Shown here in pieces: positions 1-10,900 of a stretch of DNA of 64,000 nucleotides; positions within the stretch are counted from its first letter, which is position 1; each line of letters starts with the position of its first letter. The stretch comes from Arcuatula senhousia (lineage: Eukaryota > Mollusca > Bivalvia > Mytilida > Mytilidae). The stretch covers positions 51,333,702-51,397,701 of the forward strand of contig OZ020307.1 in the NCBI GenBank assembly GCA_963971305.1, given 5' to 3'. The notes below the pieces were generated by a model that saw only the letters and a program-made list of their open reading frames with translations, searched no databases and was not told where the DNA came from. A program made the translations under genes and the position numbers.

Positions 1-42
1 TTGACACTTCTTAGACTTTTTAGACTTTATATTATACAAAAG

Positions 43-1714
43 GTCAACCATGTGAAGCAAGACATATGTTACCGGAAGTTACAAACACAAAGAGAAGAAT
101 GGGAGCATATTATACAAGAGCAACATATGAGTGCAAAAGTTTGAAACCAGGGGCGGCAGTAGATCATTGTCCGGTGTCTGTGTGTTTGGAGGGTAAATGG
201 ACAAATTACAGCACCTCTTGCTCTGGTAAGTTAAAAGAAGGTTATACTTAACATTGTTGGACTCAATGATTCTGTGCATAAAAGGAATAAAACTTATTAG
301 ACTTGATATGCGTGCTCCTATGGATGGTAAAGGGTAACAATCACAATTTCATAAGGCGTAGTATGCTTGTTTTCTTTCTAGGGCCGGCAAGATTTAGGTC
401 AGTTGAATTGATGGCTCGGCTCCTTCAAGTAATATGATCATGAAATTTTGGATTTTGTTTAGCTTTGATATGAAATGCGTTTACTCTCTATGTCGCTTCT
501 TTCTTTTCTGTCGCATAATATGTAAAGATAGATATGTTTAAATATGAAAAGTGTGGATTGTTGACCTTGATAATTTATAAAGCACTTACCGTTGATTTTC
601 GTAGCACTTCCATGATCTTGCTTTTTATTATAAAAACTTGTTTTTGGAAGAAACAGAGGTACCAATGGGGCATCCGAATGTCAAAATTCCGATGGAGCAA
701 ACACAAAAATAGAAAACACGAGTAAGAACAGCACAAAGAAGCAGATAACACTAAACACAATAACAACTGAACAGCAATCAATAACGTAAATAAGAATCGT
801 AACGAGAGCGAACTCATGTTCTCTGGAAGGAGCGGATGCTTGTTACCTTGTGATCGAGGCTTTATGTCCAATCTAATTTGTCATATCAATAAACTCCTCT
901 TGCCCTAACTCAAAATTTATTCTATTCAAATAAATGACAAAAAGAAACTGGGCATGATTTTTACTTATTGAACATTTTATTAGATTTTTTGATGCATTTT
1001 ATCAAACAATGATTACAATATTTTATTCCTAAAGATGTTAACAAAAAATATCCCCCAAAAATTTATTTCGTTTGTAGCTTGAAATCAGGTAGTAAAAATG
1101 CAAATTCACGTACTTGAAAAAAACACACATTTTTGAAGATCGGTTTCTCAGCTTAGTGACACCAAAACTTGATCACGCCCTAAATTTTGAGTGAAATTTG
1201 GATCTACATTTTTGGCATAAAAATGTGATTTTCAATCTCAAAAAGGGAGAATTCGATAAATTAGAATTAAATTAGTCCCCATCTCATTGACAATTTCAGC
1301 TCGAAAGCTTGTTTTCTAAGATTTTATATGAAGTAAACAAATTAACAGCAATTGATTATGCATAGACATGCATAGTTTCTTTTTTAATGTGTTATATTAT
1401 ACGAAAGGATTAGAAAATTGTATTTTTGTTTATGTTTTTTTTATCTTTTTTTCTGTTTATTTGTAGAGGTAGATTGTTACACAACAGCTGATAGCTATAG
1501 AGGTAAAGTATCCTGTACCGAATCCGGGACTATTTGTCAGAAATGGAACACACACTCACCCCACAGTCGTAATTTTTCTCCAAATGACCCGGAAGATGTG
1601 AATTCTAATTATTGTCGTTCACTTAATAACTCTAAGAAACCGTGGTGTTATACAAGTAACCCAAAAGTGAGATGGGAATATTGCCCTGTACTAGAATGTT
1701 TGAATGGATCCTAA
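43..1714 (+). CDS. Kringle protein gene, upstream tandem copy: last two exons (partial)
   Basis: Two exons are visible. Exon 43-225 (acceptor AG at 41-42, donor GT at 226) encodes a sushi-like segment with the motif ATYECKS, then CPVSVC and GKWTNYSTSC. Exon 1467-1714 (acceptor AG at 1465-1466) encodes a kringle with CQKW, NYCR and PWCY motifs and ends at TAA 1712-1714. Both begin in phase 1. Their lengths, 183 and 248 nt, equal those of the last two exons of the complete kringle gene at 13543-13725 and 14937-15184, and the protein sequences are nearly the same. The rest of the gene lies upstream of the window. This is a tandem paralogue rather than extra exons of the downstream gene, because a stop codon and a poly(A) signal intervene and the downstream gene has its own signal peptide. 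The partner or substrate is unknown. Confidence 0.8.
226..1466 (+). other. Last intron of upstream kringle copy
   Basis: The intron is 1241 bp, close to the 1211 bp of the homologous intron in the downstream gene. It holds a retroelement 3' tail at about 648-870 and otherwise AT-rich sequence in which I see nothing coding. Confidence 0.6.
648..870 (-). mobile_element. Retroelement 3' tail fragment (family R)
   Basis: The stretch contains the recurring signature of this window, GAGGTACCAATGGGG, followed by CATCCGAATGTCAAAA and a diverged body. The same tail occurs at about 3019-3255, 4987-5180, 9072-9234, 16217-16436 and 63497-63545. Next to the first and at 9072 it continues from reverse-transcriptase coding sequence. 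I therefore read it as the 3' end of a retroelement, sense on the minus strand here, left by 5' truncation. This copy is older than the others. Confidence 0.55.
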
Positions 1715-3018
1715 AGATCAATATGTGACTTGATGAATAATGTTCTGTATATTTTATTTGTTCTTTCTTATTGATATAGCTCTTTTGGGTGCATTTTTTT
1801 CCAATAAAATCATTTTTTTTTCCTTCTTTGTCTTTTTTTCGATAATAACAAGTTTATTTAACAATTACTCGTTAAAATTTACCCTAGTGGACCGAGTAGT
1901 TTCCAGACTAGGGTTTCCTGTTTTTAACATATCCCTCTTACCCAGGAATAATCATAGTGATAACTGTCCCCTTTTTACTTTTTTTTAATAACAGCATATT
2001 TTGATCGATAACAAAAAAAAACAAAAAAAACACATATATTTTTATTAACAAGGATGGGTTATTGTTACTGTTAAAGTATATAAGTTAAGCAAGACAATTT
2101 AAATAACATTTAATATGTGTACTTATAACATACAAAATAGATGTAGCAATGAAGGTAAACTAACGTATACAATGTACTAGCAACAACCAAATAATGCCTT
2201 CTTTGTCTTGACAAAGGTCCTAAGTTATCCAAAAGCTACATAGGTAAATACTTTATACAATATATATTAACTGATTTATCCCAAAATTTGATAAGGAATT
2301 TCAACCTGAACAAAAGATGTCCTTTCTAAAAACAAGATAGTGACGAAACTTTATCTTTACATGAATGTCCAAAGATAATAAGTACTTACTGAAGTACATA
2401 GTGATATATTACAGTTTTTAAGAATCATATATTTTTATCATAGAAATACATTAGAAATATTCTGGTAAAACTAGTAGTCATTTTTGGAAAATAAATTGGT
2501 GAACAGTTTTTATTGGTCGACAAAGATAAACTGTTGAGCAGTTCAGAAATGTATTTTATTAATACAACGATATGAAAACGAGTTGTCATTTTGTCATTTA
2601 ACCTGTTCAACCGATTGGAATAAAATGTCCGATAGCAGCTTTTTGGTTATTTATATATAAAATTCCCCCAAAAGTCTTTATTCCTTATTCATATCCAAGG
2701 TACTAGATTTGACTTTCCGTTTATGATTGTTCCATGGGCTTTTCTGTATAAAAAGCATATTTGACGAAAGAGAATATATTTTTCATAGGAGAAAAATAAC
2801 ATAGATTTGATAAACTCAATAATTATCAACAATATTATCAAACACGCATAATAAATCTAAAATATCCAACAAGAAAAGCCGTAGAAATTGACTATAGCAA
2901 AGGTCCTGACTTGGAACAAACATTCGAGTAGAAATGGTGTGTTAAACCATGCCTTATAGTGCCAAAAATCCATTGCAATATGATGTTGCTAGCCATTTTT
3001 AGGATGTTCGAGGGTGAC
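1715..3018. other. Intergenic, no gene recognised
   Basis: AT-rich sequence with T runs around 1790-1850 and A runs near 2010-2030. The short open frames are low complexity and show no conserved motif. I see nothing else to annotate. Confidence 0.5.
1803..1808 (+). terminator. Poly(A) signal of upstream kringle copy
   Basis: AATAAA lies 89 bp after the stop codon at 1712-1714 and is followed by T-rich sequence. It is the first canonical signal downstream, so it is the likely cleavage signal. Confidence 0.45.
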
Positions 3019-4570
3019 TTTGAAAGAAGCAGAGGTACCAATGGGGTATCCGAATGTCAAAAGTCCGAAAGGGCAGAGACTAAACCAGTAAACACAAACA
3101 AGAACGGGACGAAAACAGACAACACGTAAAACATGGAAACACAAAACAACTGAATATCAATCAACAACGCGAACTCCAGTCGAAACAAGAGTGAACTCAG
3201 GTGCTCCGGAAGAGTAAGCAGTTCCTGCTTGCTATAGCACACCCGTCGCGTTGCCAATAGTCCATTCAGCGTGTCAAATCCAGTAAAGGAAGACAAAACA
3301 ACACACTATGACAAACCAACATCTGCACTCATCTGAGAGATCGAAATCCCATATTTGTCTATAAGTGCATGATGTCTTCCGTAAAATTTCTTGAGTGAAG
3401 ACAGCAACCGAGGAGCAACATAACCCTGTGTGAGCAATTTTTGCGTCAGACGTGTCGCTCTGTTAAGGAAATCGATGTAAGTCCCGCACGCTCTGGAGTA
3501 ACGAATCAATTGAGATACGTAAACTCCATAAGCTGGAGCTGACGGAATATTGCTACACAAGAAGGGTTGTTGACGATTGGAAAGTTGAAGTCATCACGTT
3601 TGTCATAGAGCCTTGTTGAAAGTCTTCCTTGAGAGTCAATTTCGAGATGTAGATCTAAATATGAAGCAGACTTCCTAGAATCCGTTGTGTCCTTTATCTC
3701 AAGCTCCTGTGGATATATGAGATGGAGAAAGTCACCAAATCGAGAATTGTTTAGTGAAAGGATGAGATTTTAAAATTGATGCCTTAAATCATAACGGCAT
3801 AATAAAAAATACAAAATAAGCTAAAAATTTTGACGGGTTTCCATACTCATTTGAAAGGTAATAAGAGTTAACAATTTGGCGGGAAAGGGTTTTCTCTGTT
3901 TTTTTTCAAAGCTTTTACATAGATGCAATGAAGACCTTAATTAAAAGAAAATTTGGGTAACCGTGCAAAAATTTATGCCTTATTTTGATGGGGAAAAAAC
4001 GAGGATTCCGAAAAATGTCAAAAATCTGAAAAGTTAACCCTCCAACATACTTAACAGCAGGTACGACAACATATTTGTCATATAAGGTGTCATTGCAACA
4101 TCAGGGTTGTTGAAAATAGTTGATGCCTTGGTGCTCATCGAGCTTTTCAAAGAGAATTCTTTTAACAACCAACGACCTCACAAACTTTACCCACTCAAAA
4201 AGATCATCACTTTCTTTTCATGTTCTTTTTTAGCCCATTTTCTGGCATAGTCTTCAACAGAATCCCAAATTGTTTTGAAATTATGATTCCAGTTGATTGC
4301 TCTAGGCTCACGATATTTTGGTCCTTCTGCCATTCCTTTGGCCATTTTCCACAATGTTGAGGTCCCCGGTAATGACGTGGCCAGAGGAACTATGTTTGAA
4401 TGGGGATTTGTCACAAGAAAAGTCTAGTGGTTTAGCTCTTGGGTCGTTGGTTTTGGTAATCCCGCAAAACTTGTTTGTAGTTGTTAGGTGCAATTGTGGA
4501 AGTATAGGAATAAGAAATGATGGGAACAGTTTTGTCTTTGAAATAAGGAGGGATATGTTATGTTAAATAT
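3019..4570 (-). pseudogene. Decayed reverse-transcriptase retroelement (Penelope-like or related)
   Basis: Read on the minus strand, this holds pieces of one retroelement protein. An N-terminal piece (about 4493-4190) has VITGDLNIV, GPKYREPRAINWNHNF and SVEDYARKWAKKE. A C-terminal piece (about 3760-3306) has SASYLDLHLEIDSQGRLSTR, then APAYGVYVSQLIRYSRAC and LKKFYGRHHALIDKYGISIS. The last piece runs into LLTLPEHLSS and the 3' tail family R (3019-3255). The catalytic palm between the two pieces is missing, replaced by about 400 bp of unrelated AT-rich sequence. A frameshift separates the segment before 3560 from the one after it, so the copy is dead. The assignment to Penelope-like elements rests on remembered motif similarity; a LINE-type element is the alternative. 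Confidence 0.7.
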
Positions 4571-4986
4571 TTGTGGTGTAAAATGTTGCCTAAGAGTATT
4601 GCATCCAACATTTGTTCAAAAACGGAAGAAAAATGAAAGAGCAATTGTGCTTGTTGTTCTAGTGTGGAACACCGACGGGTTTGATCGATCGGTTGTATCC
4701 AATGTCAAGAACAATTGCTGTAAGACGGACACTTTTTAGTGACTAAAATGACGTCTTATCCATCATCTTCAAATTAAAGAGATATATTTTTTTTACTGAG
4801 TATGAATTTAAAGTCAGAAGGAGGCTATCAGAAATAATAAGAAATCTGGTCCACGAACAGCGGTTATCGACCCAGTCATTCCAAAAAAAAATACCAAAAC
4901 GGTTATAAAAACGGCTAATTTGGTTTTGCTGTATATCGATATTTCAAGGAGTAAGCTCTCATCAGCAGCATTTGAGTCAAAACATT

Positions 4987-5180
4987 AGAAAGAAGCAGAG
5001 GTACCAATGGGGTATCCGAATGTCAAAAGTCCGAAAGGGCAGAGACAAAACCAGTAAACACCAACAAAAACGGGACAAAAACAGACAACATGTAAAACAT
5101 GGAAACACAAAATAACTGAATATCAATCAACAACGCGAACTCCAGTCGAAAAAAGAGTGAACTCAGGTGCTCCGGATCGA
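4987..5180 (-). mobile_element. Retroelement 3' tail fragment (family R)
   Basis: Nearly identical to the tail at 3019-3210, including GAGGTACCAATGGGGTATCC and the segment running to GAACTCAGGTGCTCCGGA. It breaks off at about 5178 without any reverse-transcriptase sequence, as expected for a severely 5'-truncated insertion. Confidence 0.6.
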
Positions 5181-6195
5181 AAACCAAAAGTATTGAATGA
5201 AAACATGGTGTTTTAAACAATATCAAAAATTTAATGGTTTATTCGTGTCAGACAAGTATGGCGACCAGTCTTGTGATTACCCTTGGGGACCCCTGGTCCA
5301 CCAGTAGCTGATATCGACCAATTGATTTCAAAATACAAAACCAACACGTGTATAAAAACGGTTAATTTGGTTTTGCTGTATATCTATATTCTCATCAGCA
5401 GCATTTGAATCAAAACATTGGAAGGTCTAAATCAAAAGTATTGAATGAAAAATACTCAAAGCTAACAGGTTCGAACAGGGAAGCCAAATCCATCACCGAG
5501 GATATGGGTTTCACATTATTTTAAGGTCATGATATGTTGAATGGCTTATTCTAGAAGTGTGTTCTATTTTTCACGGATTTTCATCTACCGCGAATATAGC
5601 GAAAAAGCAGTACATCTCTAAAATTCCTATGTTTACAGTATGTATACATTATTAATATAAACGTTTAACAAATTGAAACAAATTACAAGCTATCCGTTTT
5701 TATCAGATACGCTTTCCAATAAAAAAGTTCAGAACTTGTATTTCATCGATTATGCTGATTGTTTGAACAATAAAACGCGCATTAGCAAGCAGCCCATCTG
5801 AAAAAAAATTATCAGATGTCCAGGTTTTATATTCATACATTTTGAAAAGGTCATAAGCGAAAAAATGATTTTAAAACACAATTAGACAGAAACAATACAA
5901 TTCAAGCCTAAAGTATTGAAAACGTTTATAATTCGATATCAACAAACAAATAGAAAATCACGTGTAAGTTTTTAATTTCTAAAGTAACGATGAAAATTCG
6001 TCTTCGAAAACTTTTGATAACAAATTGCAAATGGTTTTCATAATAAATATCTAAAATGCAACTTTCGAGTTAAAAAAAAGTTTTTGATATTTTATTCTAA
6101 CAATCGAAACTTTGATTCCAAATTTGTCGGAATTAGACGAAAGGTAAGTTTTTTGCTCAGACGTAAGTTTTGTATTTTACTTCTTAGCTCACCTG
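5181..6195. other. Intergenic, mostly nothing recognised
   Basis: A short direct repeat is visible: the phrase AAAACGGCTAATTTGGTTTT with following sequence near 4910-4990 recurs near 5355-5425 with the same flanking words. The rest is AT-rich and shows no gene. Confidence 0.4.
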
Positions 6196-6470
6196 AGGGA
6201 CCGACCATTTAACTTGAAGGGGGCCTTGGTTTTTTCCTAAAAAAATATTCTGAAAATTATTTTTGATGAAAAAAATTCTGGCAGCAGAGAGTAAGAAAAA
6301 AATATTCTGAAGAAGGGTATTTGCCATATACATTAATGATAATAATGTAAAATAAAATATTCTATAGCACCGCCTTCAAAATATAAATATTTTTCCGCGC
6401 TCCGCGGGGAAAAATTTTCTTACCAAAACGAAAAACCAAGGCCCCGCTTCAAGTTAAATGGTCCGTCCCT
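6196..6470. mobile_element. MITE, about 275 bp, long terminal inverted repeats
   Basis: The first about 40 bp (AGGGACCGACCATTTAACTT onward) are the reverse complement of the last about 40 bp, which end in GGTCCGTCCCT, with two or three mismatches. The AT-rich interior has no coding capacity. This is the layout of a miniature inverted-repeat transposable element. The superfamily is not determined, and no clear target-site duplication was seen. Confidence 0.7.
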
Positions 6471-7583
6471 TATATGTTTTGTTTTTTTGTCTAAATTTAT
6501 ATGATACAGACGGTATTTGTAAATAATGCACAAAAAAGAAAATGTGTGTTAAAGTGACAAAAATGTTTGTCTTTCTGCCCAAAAGTGCATATCTTTAAGG
6601 ATCTGATCATACGAATTTCAAACGAAAAGGTAAAAAAATAAAAAATGAAGAAGAAATAAAAATGATAGATATAAGCCAATATCAACTCTAGATATCAAAC
6701 TCAAAGTTTAGAAAAGACGTTCGCTACTATATTTTGTTAATCAATAATTTGTAAAATTGATGCCTTATGTTGTTTTTTTTTTCGATTTCAGCTATTAATT
6801 AAAAAATGCAAAATATGATTCATTTTTTTAATTATTTTTTTCATTTTATCTGTATCAAGCCAGGAACATTGTCATCTTCAGATTCTTCGGTGTGTATTTG
6901 CCTTGTTTTGTCTTATCTCCTTGGACATTGCTATTGATCATCACAGTTCCGTAGTTTTGGTATCACCTATATGAAAAAAAGTATTATAAAGATCATGATA
7001 TCTCAGTTTCGATATATTTGACGTTAAATTCTTGAAAAGAAGTTTCTCTGACATCTTCATAATAACAGCGTCTAAGTCAGAGTTAACTTTTCAAAAAGGA
7101 CAAGATATGAAAAAGACGACAATAATATCATACGGAAAATATTTGCGCACACAAAAAGGCGTGTTAAAGTTTTAATCCCACCTTTTCTGGTAAAAAATTC
7201 AAAATTTAGGGGCATTATTCAGCTCGTATCATATATTATCCTTAACAGGCAATTATTGACCCCCAAAAAATGCTACATAAAACTCTGTAAATCCCTTTTC
7301 TAATGTTATATTTAAGACCTTAAAAAAATCATCTCTCAAGACTAGACAAGCAAGCATCCTTGATAAACTTCTTATCAACAAAGAAATTGTTGTAAATAGA
7401 TAGAAATATGATATTATCGTGGAATGAATATTGATAATTTTCCAGACAAGCTTATCACTTTTAAGATTCCAAAAAAATGCATTTTTATCATTTAGCTTAT
7501 TAATATCTAATAAGCCTGTCATGGTAAGTGACCAAACAGTACTTCCATACAGTGATAAAATACAACACTACAAAGGATAAATT
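6471..7583. other. Upstream flank of kringle gene, nothing recognised
   Basis: AT-rich sequence preceding the kringle gene start. I could not identify a convincing TATA box or initiator. An untranslated first exon here cannot be excluded. Confidence 0.3.
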
Positions 7584-7992
7584 ATGAAAGTTTTCATATT
7601 ATTTTCTGTTTTGTTAATCGTTTTAACTCAGTTCCAACAATTTGAAGGAAAAAGAATGATAAATAGATTTTCTAAAATCAGAAATTTAAGCGTTATATCA
7701 AATACCTATTTCGGACTTGTCAGTGATTTAAAACTCGAGATTTATTGCGTTACTATTTGCTCTGCGGATGAACGATGTTTTGCAGCAAATTTTCATCTTA
7801 ACACAAAATTGTGTGAGCTCTATTCAGCAACTGAAAGTATCAAGATTGATGATTCCGGGTGCCTAGGTTCTGATGCAATAAGCCAACTGGTCAACCCTAA
7901 TACATGTGATGACGGAGGATCAAATTCCAGTAGTAGTGAAAAAGCCATTGTAGTAGAAACTGACAATAATGTGAACTTGTTCGTTAAATTTG
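7584..7992 (+). CDS. Kringle gene exon 1: signal peptide and PAN/apple-like domain
   Basis: The reading starts MKVFILFSVLLIVLTQFQQF, a hydrophobic core ending near residue 22. A region with cysteines in YCVTICSADERCFAANF and LCELYSA follows, the pattern of a PAN/apple module. A Ser-rich linker (GGSNSSSSE) closes the exon. The donor GGTAAG at 7993 leaves one base of the codon (phase 1). Confidence 0.8.
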
Positions 7993-10900
7993 GTAAGTTG
8001 ACTAACTAATCCAATAGTCGTTACTGTATCAAAAGTTTCAACAGAAATCTACTTAAGAACTGGCCTATTTCATATTATTTTACGAGTAATTATATTTAAT
8101 GTGAGTCGTTTGACGTGACAACTACATTCCCTGGCATTTTGTTGAGAGCACCATTAGTTAGTTTGTAAAAATTCTTTGAAGGGCTCAATGAGCATTGAAG
8201 CAACATCCATTTTTAACAATGTTAATGTTGCAGAAACACTGTCCACCTTTCATTAAAAATATGTTGTTGTACCTGCAGACAAAACACCAAATAACATCAT
8301 TTTTGTGCGCACGAAACACTATATTAACTGCTTGACAGCTGCATTAGGGGATGGATGTCCTAGCAATAGCACCACATACACAGCTTAAGAACTGCCTACG
8401 GGGAAAATTATTGACAATCACAAATCTCTCATTTCCACCTTCGGGCTCTCTTTTGGTGTTGATAACATTCCATCCCTGTATTGTATTGTTAAATTACTTT
8501 AAAATCCATACAAATAGCACTTCATTGTAGGGTCATCAAAATGTACCACTAAACCTATTTCAGTTCTGTTGACTACTAACGGCAATACAATCCGGCCTCC
8601 AGAAATATTACGATTGTTGTTATTCTAGAAATGGCGTCGATCAAATGTGGATCTTGAGGAATTCGTAGAAACTATAACTGGAGATTTTTAGCTCAAAATT
8701 AGTTTTATTTTGCAACAGCAATAAAACTTTCGATTTCTCCTACTCTTTACACTTCTATTCCGCATGAACAACTCAAATTAAGATAAGCACAGCTTATTAA
8801 ACGCAGCTTTTTTAACAAGAATGGAAAGCGCAGGTACAAATATCTGGTAGTCGATTACAGTAAGACTTACATAGTCATCAATGATTCTAAGAAAAAGATC
8901 AAATATACAGAAGTCCAAATATTCGACATGCTCAATTTTCTTATCGACACCATATTTGTTCGGTTTGGTGGACGTGTTTTTCAGCAAACAATAGGGATTC
9001 CAATGGGCATTAGTTGTGCACTTTTGCTTGCTGATTTGTGTCAACATTTATACGAAGCAGACTTCTTACAATCTCTGCATATTCTTCCGGAGCACCCGAG
9101 TTCACTCTTGTTATGACTTGAGATTTTATGTTTTGTGTTTCTTCGTGCTGTAATTGTTCCTGTTTGCCGCTTTTATCGTTGCCCTTTCGGACTTTTAACA
9201 CTCGAATGCCCCATTGGTACCGTTTTGCTTTCATAGATTTGACCTCGATTTATTTATAAAATAAACTTCTGTGTTGTAAACATGATGAATATGTAACTCA
9301 ATATATTACTTACTTTGAAACTTACGTTCAGATTGAATTCACCAAGATTTCTCTTGGACAGAAATAAAACTTCAATAGCAAAATACAATGTGTGTCTTAC
9401 AGGTGTAAAAGTATATGACAACAGACTGCAGTGGGGCAATATAGGCGGTAAGAAGTTAACTTTAAATTCGGGAAGTAAATTAGCAAGCTTGATTATCTAC
9501 TATCAGTTAAGTTTTCGATTTTATAAAAAAAAATGATTTAGTGATCCTTTGTTACCTATTTTTTATTCATAAGTTACAAAACAAAATCAATCAGTCATAC
9601 TTTTATATCCTAAAGTACATGAGATATATGAACAATTATATCAATATATATATATATATAGTGGATAATTAAATATAATTACGAGAAAATGTGGTTATCT
9701 CTGACAACTTTCAAACTTGTACATTACAAACGTTGCATTCAAGATAGTTTTCTCTGATATAAAAATATCTTTATAAGAAGGCATATAGAGGATGAAAGCT
9801 AAAATATACCCACTTATAACCTATTTTTGTAGTAAACTACGAGGAATTCGAAAATATTTCATTATTCTGAAAATAGAGGACCAAAACCATAGATGAACTC
9901 CTTTAATAAGTCTGTTTACGTGAAACAAAATGAAGAGCACGTAATTGAATTAACGAGTTTAATGGAAAAATGTCTTAAGTCAAATTTCAACGTCTTTGAT
10001 ACAGGGTTTGAAAATATATTCAAACGAATTAATGTTCCTCTTATGTATGAATTACTTTAAATTACATTTTTGAATTTTAAATTAGTTTTTTTTTCTGGGG
10101 AAATTTAAGAAAACGTATAAATTTTGATATTAATTAGCCATTGATGATGAAGCTAAAATTATAGCATTTTCAGTATGTCTTGCAAGCAGAACCATATTAC
10201 AATCCATCCTTTCCTTACATTGCATGATTTACACGTATAGCGCTTAGCATTTTTTTTTCCATTCTAACTATGTTGATGCAATCTTGTATTCCATGCGTGT
10301 TCATTAACATTGCTTTAAGAATTCATAAATTGTATCTTTAACAAGCGATATATAAGATATAATGGTCACAACAAAACTATCGAACTGGGATTATCAATCT
10401 TGATCAATCTTATATATCCAAGAATAAAAGACAATACAAAGCAAATACATACCAGAGAAAATGAAATTAACTGTAGAGAGGCAAGTAATGACTGGTTCGT
10501 TATACTACAGTACCGCATCAGGTCAACTTGCTGCTTAAACTACTTTTGTATTAAGAAAATATAATATGCATTATTAATGAACAAACAAAAAGTGACCATA
10601 TAATTAAGCTCATGCCATCTCCATGGTTCATTTGTTGTTAAGAGAAGGACATTATGGGAAACGGGTCATTTATAATGTTCTACGGGTTTAGTCTAAATAG
10701 TAATCAATATCATCTATTTAAGAAATTGTTGCTATTAAAGGATCAATTTTCTGTTACGAATCTTAGTTTCGTTTCTTTTCTTAATCTAGAATGCTACGAA
10801 GGTAGATCACATCATTATAATGGAACTTACCATAAAGGTGTGTATGGACCTGAACTGTTGCTTTGTCAAGGTTGGAATGATGATTATCCAAATGCAGTTA

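Noticed and set aside
1740..1988. 82-residue hydrophobic open frame
   Set aside because: T-rich low-complexity sequence translated as Phe and Ile; lies downstream of a gene end.
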